NCBI RefSeq assembly: GCF_947500405.1 | Contig: NZ_CANMRY010000003.1 | Span: forward strand, 372,001 to 436,000 | Length of the DNA: 64,000 bases | Reading direction: 5' to 3' | Origin: an uncultured Maribacter sp. | GTDB taxonomy: Bacteria; Bacteroidota; Bacteroidia; Flavobacteriales; Flavobacteriaceae | Part shown: piece by piece, positions 1 through 7,324 of the stretch | Layout: the number at the start of each line of letters is the position of its first letter | Numbering within the stretch: position 1 is the first letter of the stretch | Position numbers and translations under genes: made by a program | Notes under the pieces: model-generated | What the model was told of the DNA's origin: nothing | Seen by the model: only the letters and a program-made list of their open reading frames with translations | Databases searched by the model: none

Positions 1-185
1 GTGCATTGGTTGGTGAGCTAACAAACAAAGTAGACAATAAAACTGCTCTTAAAGCGGCTTTTGGTTCTTTTCTGGGTTTCCTTACTGGAACCTTCTTAAA
101 ATTTGCTGTTTCTATTATTTTCCTTGTACTATTTATTTCTAAAACATGGGAATATAAAAATGAACTATTTCCTTTTATTAATTAA
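1..185 (+). CDS. DUF456 family membrane protein, C-terminal end only
   Basis: The frame starting at base 3 is open to a TAA at 183-185 and gives about 60 residues. The glycine-rich stretch [14 protein letters not shown], a hydrophobic helix and the terminal [10 protein letters not shown] are typical of the end of DUF456 membrane proteins, whose function is not known. The start lies outside the window. The stop overlaps the convergent small lipoprotein gene by four bases. The family call rests on a short tail and is moderate. Confidence 0.6.
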   Translation, partial: ALVGELTNKVDNKTALKAAFGSFLGFLTGTFLKFAVSIIFLVLFISKTWEYKNELFPFIN

Positions 186-373
186 TGCAACTTTTTGGCA
201 TCAGGATTTTCATTTTCAATACTGTCTTGCTCTCCTAAAGGCACACAATAACTACCACCATCAGGGGTGTTTTGCTCAAAAAAACCTTCCTCACATTTTC
301 CTTGCTTAAGGTCTCCATCACAACCCAATAGAAAAATACCAAAAACGATTATTACTATATTTTTTATTAACAT
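182..373 (-). CDS. Small cysteine-rich lipoprotein, hypothetical
   Basis: This is a 63-residue protein with a short hydrophobic signal ending in the lipobox FLLGC, so it is probably lipidated at Cys18 and held in the envelope. The mature part has two more cysteines (in KCEEG and SYCVP) and is acidic. I do not recognise the family. It is convergent with the DUF456 gene and overlaps its stop by a few bases. The clear lipobox supports a real gene despite its size, and the AT-rich stretch upstream could hold a promoter. Confidence 0.5.
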   Translation of the reverse strand: MLIKNIVIIVFGIFLLGCDGDLKQGKCEEGFFEQNTPDGGSYCVPLGEQDSIENENPDAKKLH

Positions 374-428
374 AAATTCTAGTATTTAAAAAATAAAAAT
401 ATGCTCCAATAAGCTTTATCCTAAATTG

Positions 429-980
429 TTACAACCACTCTACCTTATCATTTATTGGCTTTCTAACAGCTTCTACTGGTTCCTCATCAGAATATCCCAT
501 ATAGAAAAAACCAAGACATTTTTCTCCTTCGTTTAGATCAAAAAACTCATCCATATATTTTATAAGTCCCGGAGAACTCCAATAACTACCAATTCCCATT
601 TCTGTGCAACAAAGCCACATATTCTGTACTGCCATTGCTACAGCGGCAACTTCTTCCCATTCTGGAATACTTTCTAAAGGGTCTCTTTGCATACAAATAG
701 CAATTACTGCTCCAGCCTTTTTAGGATTCTCTATAAGTTTTTTAGATTTTATTTGCTTGGGGTTTTCCGTAATATCTATGTATGTATTAGATAAAAATTC
801 TCCCAACTCGGCTTTCTTCTCGCCTTGTAAGACTTTAAAACGCCAAGGTTCGGTTTTTTTATGACTAGGAGCCCAATTGGCAGCTTCTAGTATTTTTTTT
901 ATAGATTTTTTTGCAATTGGCTTCGTATTATATTGTGCAGGAAAAATAGAGCGTCTATTCTTTATTATATCAAAAATCAT
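429..980 (-). CDS. Nitroreductase family protein (FMN oxidoreductase)
   Basis: The 183-residue protein opens with the family pattern IKNRRSIFPAQY, in which the NRRS segment contacts FMN phosphate, followed by AANWAPSHKKTEPWRF. Near the C-terminus it has a GIGSYWSSP segment. Length and pattern fit the small YdjA-like nitroreductases, which use NAD(P)H and FMN to reduce nitro compounds or quinones. It is a cytoplasmic enzyme with no signal peptide. The physiological substrate cannot be told from sequence. It stands alone, with long non-coding DNA upstream. Confidence 0.85.
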   Translation of the reverse strand: MIFDIIKNRRSIFPAQYNTKPIAKKSIKKILEAANWAPSHKKTEPWRFKVLQGEKKAELGEFLSNTYIDITENPKQIKSKKLIENPKKAGAVIAICMQRDPLESIPEWEEVAAVAMAVQNMWLCCTEMGIGSYWSSPGLIKYMDEFFDLNEGEKCLGFFYMGYSDEEPVEAVRKPINDKVEWL

Positions 981-1275
981 TCACATTTAATTTGCTATAA
1001 AGATAAGATTTTAAGAGGTAGATTCTTTAGTAGAGAACAACATACTTATACATGTACCCAATGACTTATTTCTATGGTCATTTTTCCAAACTGCAGAGAG
1101 CACTGCTCGTTGCTATATATTTTTTAGTTCTATAAATTTTATGTGCATCTTAAAGTCTTTATTTATTAAAAATATTTACAAGTGATACCTGAGCTGTAAA
1201 ATTAGTATCTCCTTCAATTCACTACATTCTACAAAACCATAAGAAGCTAAATATCAAAACTTAACAAATGCTCAC

Positions 1276-1302
1276 AAAAAAAGCCTCCCATTATGGAAAG
1301 CC
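1276..1302 (-). terminator. Intrinsic terminator of the candidate small RNA
   Basis: On the minus strand, GGCTTTCC and GGGAGGCT form an 8-pair stem with G-U wobbles around the loop ATAAT, followed directly by a run of seven T. No protein gene ends just upstream on this strand, so the terminator implies a non-coding transcript. Confidence 0.55.
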
Positions 1303-1377
1303 TTTCATCGGATAGTATCGATACTATTATCGATAGCTACACTTTGTTTCAATATAAAATTGAAACACAACACAACG
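1276..1377 (-). ncRNA. Candidate small structured RNA of about 100 nt
   Basis: Read on the minus strand, a perfect TAnnTTTG box (TATCTTTG, 1388-1381) is followed by a compact structured segment. It holds a hairpin with 8-base arms GTTTCAAT/ATTGAAAC (1366-1346), a 16-base perfect palindrome (1327-1312) and a terminator-like stem followed by seven T residues (1302-1276). No open frame of note lies inside. A good -33 element is missing. It could belong to a Flavobacteria RNA family such as Flavo-1, but I cannot confirm that without a covariance search. Confidence 0.4.
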
Positions 1378-1620
1378 GCTCAAAGATACTAAAGTTTTTA
1401 TCTATTTAAGTATTTGAATAAATAAAACATATAGACAAACTTCCATTTTTAACTACCAAATGTTTCTTCTATAAAATCATCCCATCTGTTTAATAACTAT
1501 TAAATAAGATTAACTATAAGCAATTGTAACATATAGCGAAAAACCTTACATTTCAACGTGTATTCATTTTCAACATTAGAATGGTATTTAATTTTACAAC
1601 AGATAATTATTTACTAAGCT

Positions 1621-2811
1621 ATGCGTATATCTGTTTTACTTTTAATTTGTATTTCTTTTGCACTTACTTCTTGTTCTAAAGAAGAGCTAACATTTGAAGA
1701 ACCCTCTAAAGACAAGTTAACTCCAGAGCTAATGCCAATAGAAGAACCTATTACTATTAATTTATCTGCAGCTGCAATAAAAACTAATAGATGGGTTTTA
1801 AATATGCAACAAGCAAACGGGCTTTTAGAAAGTTCTGAAAATTCTGATTTTGTTTCTTTATACGATAACTCTTTAGCTGCTTTAGTTTATATAAAACAAG
1901 GAGAAATTTTAAAGGCAGAAAAAATATTTGATTTTTTTAACGATAAGGTTCAAACAGAGTTATTACATGGTTCTGGCGGGTTTTATCAATTTAGAAACAA
2001 TAAAGGAGAACAAGGTAGTAGAACTTGGATGGGAGATAATGCATGGTTACTAATTGCCCTTAATCACTACCATAAAGCAACACAAACGCAAAAATATGGC
2101 GTAATGGCAAATGCTCTTGAAAGTTGGTTGCGTTCTTTACAAATAGAAGACGGTAGTTTAATTGGTGGTTATAATGAAGATGGCTCAGAAATTCCTAAAG
2201 TAACCGAAGGTATCATAACTGCTTTTAATGCGGTATCTGGATATGACAACTTTCATACTAGTATTCTTTCTTTTTTAAAAACAAACCGTTGGGATAGCAC
2301 CGAGAAATTATTAACTGCTTGGCCAGAAAATCCGGATTACAAATATGCTTTAGACTTACATGGTTTAAGTATTGGTATTTTCCCTGATTTCCCTGTAGAA
2401 GCATTAACAAAATTAGACCGTTATAAAAACACTCAAATTAATACTACAAATGGGAAGCATATTACTGGGTATGCTTTTGATGAGGATAAAGATGTTATAT
2501 GGTTAGAAGGTACTGCACAAATTTTAGTTGCTTATCAACAAAAAAATAAAAATAAAGAAGCTAGCGATATAATTAAAAATTTAGAGAAAACATTTATAAA
2601 AAGCACCTCTTCTGAAAATGCACAGGGTATACCGTATACCACAAATCATGGTACAAGCTATGGTGCAGGTCTTCTTTGGGATCATGCAGACCTTACTCCT
2701 GCAATATCTTCCTCTGCTTGGTATCTTTTTGCGAAATTACATTTTAGTCCCTTTACATTAGGACATAAAAAAGACATTCCTGAAACTGATAAATTTTGGA
2801 AAACTAACTAA
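1621..2811 (+). CDS. Lipoprotein with six-hairpin glycosidase-like fold
   Basis: A 396-residue protein with an N-terminal signal and lipobox (ALTSC, Cys at about residue 18), so it is probably anchored in the outer membrane. The body is rich in Trp, Tyr and Gly with recurring helical segments: NRWVLNMQQANGLL, SLYDNSLAALVYI, GDNAWLLIALNHY and WLEGTAQILVAY. This is the pattern of alpha/alpha-toroid (six-hairpin glycosidase superfamily) proteins. No catalytic residues can be assigned. It may act on a polysaccharide, but that is inference. It converges on the usp gene with a six-base gap. Confidence 0.6.
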   Translation: MRISVLLLICISFALTSCSKEELTFEEPSKDKLTPELMPIEEPITINLSAAAIKTNRWVLNMQQANGLLESSENSDFVSLYDNSLAALVYIKQGEILKAEKIFDFFNDKVQTELLHGSGGFYQFRNNKGEQGSRTWMGDNAWLLIALNHYHKATQTQKYGVMANALESWLRSLQIEDGSLIGGYNEDGSEIPKVTEGIITAFNAVSGYDNFHTSILSFLKTNRWDSTEKLLTAWPENPDYKYALDLHGLSIGIFPDFPVEALTKLDRYKNTQINTTNGKHITGYAFDEDKDVIWLEGTAQILVAYQQKNKNKEASDIIKNLEKTFIKSTSSENAQGIPYTTNHGTSYGAGLLWDHADLTPAISSSAWYLFAKLHFSPFTLGHKKDIPETDKFWKTN

Positions 2812-2817
2812 GCCAAG

Positions 2818-3720
2818 CTATTTAACTAGAACATTTTGTTCTTTTTTATAAGCATTAGATGGTGGCACCATTCCTAGTTCCGGAATTACTAGTAATGGTA
2901 TTTGTGTATGAAAAGCGATACGTTTAACAACAGGTTCTCTTGTCACTTTTTCCATATAACTATGTTGGTAATTAAGCATTGCTAATAAATGAATATCTAA
3001 CTCCGAGCTAAAAATTTCTAATGTTTTAGAGATAGAATTTAACTCGGACACCGTATGCACATAATGCTCTACCTCATCAAAATATTTACGAAGCATTCCT
3101 AAGTTAAAATGCTGCAATTCTGTTAATGCCTTTATCTCATATTGTACATGTACAATGCGTATTACAGATTTAAAAGCTTTTGCTAAAGTAATTAATGGTT
3201 GTAATTCTGATAGAGAATAAAACCGATTAAAATCTGTCGCAAATGCCATTTCTAAAGGGCTACTATAGTCAAAACGCTCTGGTATTGCTAAAACAGGACA
3301 ATTTTTAATGGATTTAATAATACGAACCGTATTACTTCCCATAAAAATTTCTTCTACACCAGAACTACCTTTGGTTCCTGTTACTATTAAATCTATATTT
3401 TTTTGTTCTACGATTTCCTTTATCTCATCAACTAATAAGCTAAAAGAAGATATGGTTCTAAAAGAATGTTTGGGGTTATTATAACTTTTCTTTACTTTTT
3501 TCACTATTGCTTGCAAGCCTTTTTTAGATGCTAAAGAAACTCCACCTTCAATTAGCGTTCCATTTATAGCGGCTGCCATAAAGCGGCTATTTGCTATTGC
3601 TGGAGTATAGGTATTAACTAAAAAAAAAGTACATTCTTCTTCTTTAAAAAGTTCCAATGCATATTTAGTTGCATTCCAAGCGTTATCCGAAAAATCGGTG
3701 GGTATTACTATTTTTTTCAT
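2818..3720 (-). CDS. Universal stress protein with two Usp domains
   Basis: The 300-residue protein starts KKIVIPTDFSDNAWNATKYA, the classic first strand and helix of UspA. Residues 1-150 form a complete Usp domain ending in VTGTKGSSGVEEIFMGSNT, which matches the ATP-binding G-x2-G-x9-G-S/T pattern. Residues 150-290 form a second, degenerate domain without that loop. Such cytoplasmic proteins are often induced by low oxygen in Flavobacteria. An FNR-type site at 3773-3784 lies at the activating distance from its -7 box TAACTTTA (3749-3742), so anaerobic induction is likely. A second Usp is encoded at 16886-17707. Confidence 0.9.
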   Translation of the reverse strand: MKKIVIPTDFSDNAWNATKYALELFKEEECTFFLVNTYTPAIANSRFMAAAINGTLIEGGVSLASKKGLQAIVKKVKKSYNNPKHSFRTISSFSLLVDEIKEIVEQKNIDLIVTGTKGSSGVEEIFMGSNTVRIIKSIKNCPVLAIPERFDYSSPLEMAFATDFNRFYSLSELQPLITLAKAFKSVIRIVHVQYEIKALTELQHFNLGMLRKYFDEVEHYVHTVSELNSISKTLEIFSSELDIHLLAMLNYQHSYMEKVTREPVVKRIAFHTQIPLLVIPELGMVPPSNAYKKEQNVLVK

Positions 3721-3772
3721 GCTACTCTTTTAACTAAGTTGTAAAGTTATCTTTAGTGCATTTTTAAAACTA

Positions 3773-3784
3773 TGACAAATGTCA
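3773..3784 (-). promoter_or_regulatory. FNR-type site upstream of usp
   Basis: TGACAAATGTCA is a TGAC-N4-GTCA dyad inside a larger imperfect inverted repeat (AAAACT...AGTTTT). Its centre, 3778.5, is 36.5 bases before the last base of the usp -7 box TAACTTTA (3749-3742, minus strand). That places it near -41.5 for a start at about 3737, the class II activator position. Confidence 0.75.
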
Positions 3785-3813
3785 GTTTTGGTATTTATGA
3801 AAAATATTTAATT

Positions 3814-4503
3814 TTAGAATCCTTTTACCAAATCTTGCAGTTCTTTTTCATTGGTAATAATAATACGTTTTCCGGAAGTTTTAAGATACCCTTTTTTCTT
3901 AAATTCTGATATAATACGAATACAAGACTCTGTAGCAGTGCCAACCACATTAGCTATATCCTCTCTAGATAAAGTAAGGTTTAAAAATCCTTCCTCATCT
4001 ACTCCGTAATTATTTTTTAAATATAAAAAAGCTTCTGCTACACGTTGCTTTACAGTCTTCTGAGACATGTTTACAATAACATCGTCTGCCTCTTTTAAAT
4101 CATGCGCCATATGCCGTAAAACCTCTAAAGTAAAATCGGGGTTTTTATGCATACTATCTAAAATAATCTCTTTTGGAACAAAACATACCTCAACATCATT
4201 TACCGCTACAGCACTTAAATTAGTAGGCTCTTCTACAATTACTGCACGTTGCCCCATTACTTCACCTGTAGTTGCTAATTTTACAATTTGGTCTTTCCCG
4301 TTTGCACTTAGCTTAGAAAGTTTAGAAACACCATCCCTAACACAATATACTCCATTTAACTTCTCTCCCTCTTCAAAAAGTGCTTCTCCTTTTTTAAATT
4401 TCTTAGAAACTTTAGCATCAGAAACTTGTTTTAACTCTTCCTTATTCATTGCCCTTAAGGAATTAAATTTTCGGACTATACAATTTTCACATCTTGTTTC
4501 CAT
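3814..4503 (-). CDS. Crp/Fnr family transcription regulator (FNR-like)
   Basis: A 229-residue regulator: a short N-terminal segment with METRCENCIV, a cyclic-nucleotide-binding fold (about residues 20-140; KKFKKGEALFEEG, VYCVRDGVSKL) and a winged helix (about 150-220; LSREDIANVVGTATESCIRI). The recognition helix keeps the Glu and Arg of FNR. Only two N-terminal cysteines are obvious, so binding of an FNR-type 4Fe-4S cluster is uncertain. It diverges from ccoI, and both promoters share one dyad at 4563-4574, implying autoregulation. It is the natural candidate for all TGAY-N4-RTCA sites in the window. Confidence 0.85.
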   Translation of the reverse strand: METRCENCIVRKFNSLRAMNKEELKQVSDAKVSKKFKKGEALFEEGEKLNGVYCVRDGVSKLSKLSANGKDQIVKLATTGEVMGQRAVIVEEPTNLSAVAVNDVEVCFVPKEIILDSMHKNPDFTLEVLRHMAHDLKEADDVIVNMSQKTVKQRVAEAFLYLKNNYGVDEEGFLNLTLSREDIANVVGTATESCIRIISEFKKKGYLKTSGKRIIITNEKELQDLVKGF

Positions 4504-4562
4504 AAGTACTGCTTTTTTTTACCTGACACTACAAAATTACACGTAACAAGGTAAACAAAACC

Positions 4563-4574
4563 TGACAAATATCA
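4563..4574. promoter_or_regulatory. Shared FNR-type site between fnr and ccoI
   Basis: TGACAAATATCA, centre 4568.5. On the minus strand the fnr -7 box TAATTTTG (4539-4532) ends 36.5 bases away. On the plus strand the near-box AACCTTTG (4598-4605), serving ccoI, also ends 36.5 bases away. One dyad can therefore sit near -41.5 for both divergent promoters. Confidence 0.75.
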
Positions 4575-4634
4575 TGTTTCCTTATTGCCCTTATGACAAC
4601 CTTTGTATCAGGTATTAGCAAATGTTTAAATAAA

Positions 4635-7025
4635 ATGGAAAAATGTTACCATTGTGGTGATGATTGTACAAGCACTATAGTAGATTTTGATGAAAAAAAA
4701 TTCTGTTGTAATGGGTGTAAAACCGTCTATGAAATATTCTCTACCAACAATTTATCTTATTATTATGATATAGAAACTTCTGCAGGAGCTACACCTAATA
4801 TTGTAGAAGGCAAGTATGATTTTCTAGACGCGACTGAAATTACAGAGAAACTGTTAGAATTTAAGGATACCAACATACAAATAATAAACCTATACATTCC
4901 TCATATACATTGTAGTTCTTGTATTTGGGTATTAGAAAACCTTAATAAATTAAACCAACACATTAGTAATTCTCAGGTAGATTTCCCAAAAAAAACAGTC
5001 CGTATTACCTATAATCCAAAGTCTATTTCTTTAAAAAAAGTAGTGTTACTATTATCGCATATTGGGTATGAACCTACCATTTCTTTAGAAGATTATAATA
5101 ATCCAAAAAAAAGTACTACCAACACACTCCTTTATAAATTAGGAATTGCAGGTTTTGCTTTTGGCAATGTTATGTTTTTATCATTCCCAGAATATTTTGA
5201 TTTAGCTTCTAGTGCCCAAAATGGCGGCGAGTTTTGGTTAAACAAATACCAAGATATTTTTAGGTGGATTATGTTTGCCTTTTCGCTACCTGTAGTTTTT
5301 TATGCTGCGCAAGATTATTTTATTTCGGCCTATAAAGGATTACGTTCTAAGCTTTTAAATATTGATGTTCCTATTGCTCTTGGAATTTTAGTTTTATTTT
5401 TAAGAAGTACAACAGAAATTATTCTACAATGGGGACCCGGTTTTTTTGATAGCCTTACTGGGCTAGTTTTCTTTCTATTATTAGGGAAATTTTTTCAACA
5501 AAAAACCTATTCCTTTTTGTCTTTTGAAAGGGATTATAAATCTTACTTTCCTATTGCTGTAACACGTATTTTACCTAACAAAAAAGAAGAAACCACTCAA
5601 GTTTATGCCATAAAAAAAGGAGATAAAATTCTTATTAGAAATGAAGAATTAATTCCTGTAGATGGCATTTTACTTAGTGTGTATTCTAAAATAGATTATA
5701 GTTTTGTTACAGGAGAATCGGAACCTGTAACAAAAGTCTCTGGAGATAAAATTTTTGCTGGCGGCAAACAACTACATAGTGCCATAGAAATGGAAGCTTT
5801 AAAAACAGTTTCTCAAAGTTATCTTACACAACTATGGAGTAATTCTATTTTTAAAACCAATAAAATAAGCAGGTTCCAATCTATTACAGATAGTATTGGA
5901 AAACGTTTTACTATTGGGGTTTTAAGTATTGCTTTTTTATCTACTTTATTTTGGTTGTTGTATAATCCAAGTATGGCGCTAAATGTTTTTACAGCCGTAC
6001 TTATAATTGCCTGCCCATGTGCTATTGCATTAGCTTCTCCTTTTACCTTAGGAAATATGCTCCGTATTTTTGGTAAAAATAAATTCTATCTTAAAGACAC
6101 CTATACTATAGAGCAATTAGCTAAAATAGACACTGCAATTTTTGATAAAACTGGTACTATTACTACCGCCAAAAAAAGCACTGCTACTTATGAAGGTTAT
6201 TCCCTCTCCCAGGAAGAAGAGGCTTTATTAAAGAATACACTCCGTTCTTCTAACCACCCTTTAAGTAGGTCATTATATGGTATGCTAACAGAACAAAGTA
6301 TTGTAACATTAGACGAATATGAAGAACATATAGGAAAAGGAATAATAGGCACTAAAGAAAATGCTACGATTAAAATTGGCTCCGCAAGTTTTGTAAAAAA
6401 TACTAGCATTAAAGATGCTAAAAACACATCGGTACACATAAGTAGTAATGATAAATACAAAGGGAGATTTATTTTTAAAAATGAATACCGAGAAGGGGTG
6501 TCTAATTTATTTTCAAAAATGTCTAAAACATTAAAATTAGCTATACTTTCTGGGGATAATTCTGGGGAGAAAACTAGATTAGAAAAATTACTTCCAAAAC
6601 TTACTCCACTATATTTTAATCAAAAACCAGAAGATAAATTAGAGTTTATAAAATCTCTTCAAGACCAAGGAAAAACGGTAATGATGGTTGGCGATGGTTT
6701 AAATGATGCTGGAGCTTTAGCACAGAGTAATGTTGGTATTGCAATTTCAGAAAATGTAAATGTATTTTCTCCTGCCTGCGACGGCATTTTAGATGCTACA
6801 AAATTTCAGGAATTATACACTTATATCCTAGCTTCTAAAAAAGCGATAAAAATTATTAAATGGAGTTTTCTGCTCTCATTATTATACAATATAATAGGGC
6901 TATACTTTGCCATTACAGGGCAACTAGAGCCAGTAATAGCAGCCATATTAATGCCTTTAAGCTCTATAAGCGTAGTTGCTTTTACAACAATTGCAACCAA
7001 CTTTTTAGGTAAAAAATTACGCTAA
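4635..7025 (+). CDS. ccoI: Copper-translocating P-type ATPase CcoI/FixI
   Basis: This membrane ATPase supplies copper for cbb3 oxidase assembly. The N-terminus has the FixI-type cysteine cluster CYHCGDDC...CCNGCK, then an HMA domain with HCSSCIWVLENL. The transmembrane CPC motif is at residues 460-462, the phosphorylated DKTGT Asp at about 504, and the hinge GDGLNDAGAL follows. Length from this start is 796 residues, normal for FixI. I chose the ATG at 4635 over one at 4593 because the protein then begins at the zinc-finger-like cluster and leaves room for the -7 box at 4598-4605. It opens the cco block and diverges from fnr. Confidence 0.93.
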   Translation: MEKCYHCGDDCTSTIVDFDEKKFCCNGCKTVYEIFSTNNLSYYYDIETSAGATPNIVEGKYDFLDATEITEKLLEFKDTNIQIINLYIPHIHCSSCIWVLENLNKLNQHISNSQVDFPKKTVRITYNPKSISLKKVVLLLSHIGYEPTISLEDYNNPKKSTTNTLLYKLGIAGFAFGNVMFLSFPEYFDLASSAQNGGEFWLNKYQDIFRWIMFAFSLPVVFYAAQDYFISAYKGLRSKLLNIDVPIALGILVLFLRSTTEIILQWGPGFFDSLTGLVFFLLLGKFFQQKTYSFLSFERDYKSYFPIAVTRILPNKKEETTQVYAIKKGDKILIRNEELIPVDGILLSVYSKIDYSFVTGESEPVTKVSGDKIFAGGKQLHSAIEMEALKTVSQSYLTQLWSNSIFKTNKISRFQSITDSIGKRFTIGVLSIAFLSTLFWLLYNPSMALNVFTAVLIIACPCAIALASPFTLGNMLRIFGKNKFYLKDTYTIEQLAKIDTAIFDKTGTITTAKKSTATYEGYSLSQEEEALLKNTLRSSNHPLSRSLYGMLTEQSIVTLDEYEEHIGKGIIGTKENATIKIGSASFVKNTSIKDAKNTSVHISSNDKYKGRFIFKNEYREGVSNLFSKMSKTLKLAILSGDNSGEKTRLEKLLPKLTPLYFNQKPEDKLEFIKSLQDQGKTVMMVGDGLNDAGALAQSNVGIAISENVNVFSPACDGILDATKFQELYTYILASKKAIKIIKWSFLLSLLYNIIGLYFAITGQLEPVIAAILMPLSSISVVAFTTIATNFLGKKLR

Positions 7026-7054
7026 AACGCAGGTTTAAAAATAAATTCAAAACC

Positions 7055-7066
7055 TGATAAAAGTCA
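7055..7066 (+). promoter_or_regulatory. FNR-type site upstream of ccoS-ccoNOQP
   Basis: TGATAAAAGTCA, centre 7060.5. The -7 box TAATTTTA at 7090-7097 ends exactly 36.5 bases downstream, giving a predicted start near 7102 and a short leader before ccoS at 7117. Confidence 0.75.
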
Positions 7067-7116
7067 TATAATAGGTAGTATAGCAGGTGTAATTTTACAT
7101 TGCAATTCAGGTAGGT

Positions 7117-7305
7117 ATGAGTGTTATATATGTGTTATTAACGATTAGTATTATTGTTGCTATTATTTTTTTTGTAGCATTTATTCTATCCGTTAAAAAT
7201 GGACAGTATGAGGATTCCTATACCCCATCTGTACGTATGCTTTTTGAAGATGAGCTAGTAGTAAAAACTACACCAAAAAAAGATTCTAAAAATAAATCCA
7301 ACTAA
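7117..7305 (+). CDS. ccoS: cbb3 oxidase maturation protein CcoS
   Basis: A 62-residue single-span membrane protein: one helix (about residues 5-26), then a short cytoplasmic tail with NGQYEDSYTPSVRMLFEDE, the usual CcoS pattern. CcoS is needed for heme and copper insertion into CcoN. It is the first gene of the ccoS-NO-Q-P run, 19 bases ahead of ccoNO. Confidence 0.88.
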   Translation: MSVIYVLLTISIIVAIIFFVAFILSVKNGQYEDSYTPSVRMLFEDELVVKTTPKKDSKNKSN

Positions 7306-7324
7306 ATAAAAAGAGGAATTAATT

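Larger units (their letters stand above)
981..1620. other. Long intergenic region, 640 bases
   Basis: No convincing coding frame was seen. The only clear structure is at 1276-1390, where a terminator-like hairpin, two further dyads and a -7 box outline a possible small RNA on the minus strand (listed separately). A 16-base perfect palindrome, ATAGTATCGATACTAT, lies at 1312-1327. The rest (981-1270 and 1400-1620) is AT-rich sequence that presumably carries the promoters of the two diverging flanking genes. Confidence 0.5.

Noticed and set aside
103-309. Plus-strand frame over the end of the DUF456 gene and the small lipoprotein
   Set aside because: It is out of frame with the DUF456 tail and antisense to a protein with a clear lipobox, so it is a chance frame.
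1312-1327. 16-base palindrome as a stand-alone regulator site
   Set aside because: It lies within the candidate RNA between its promoter and terminator, where an RNA stem explains it more simply; no protein gene starts nearby at a suitable distance.
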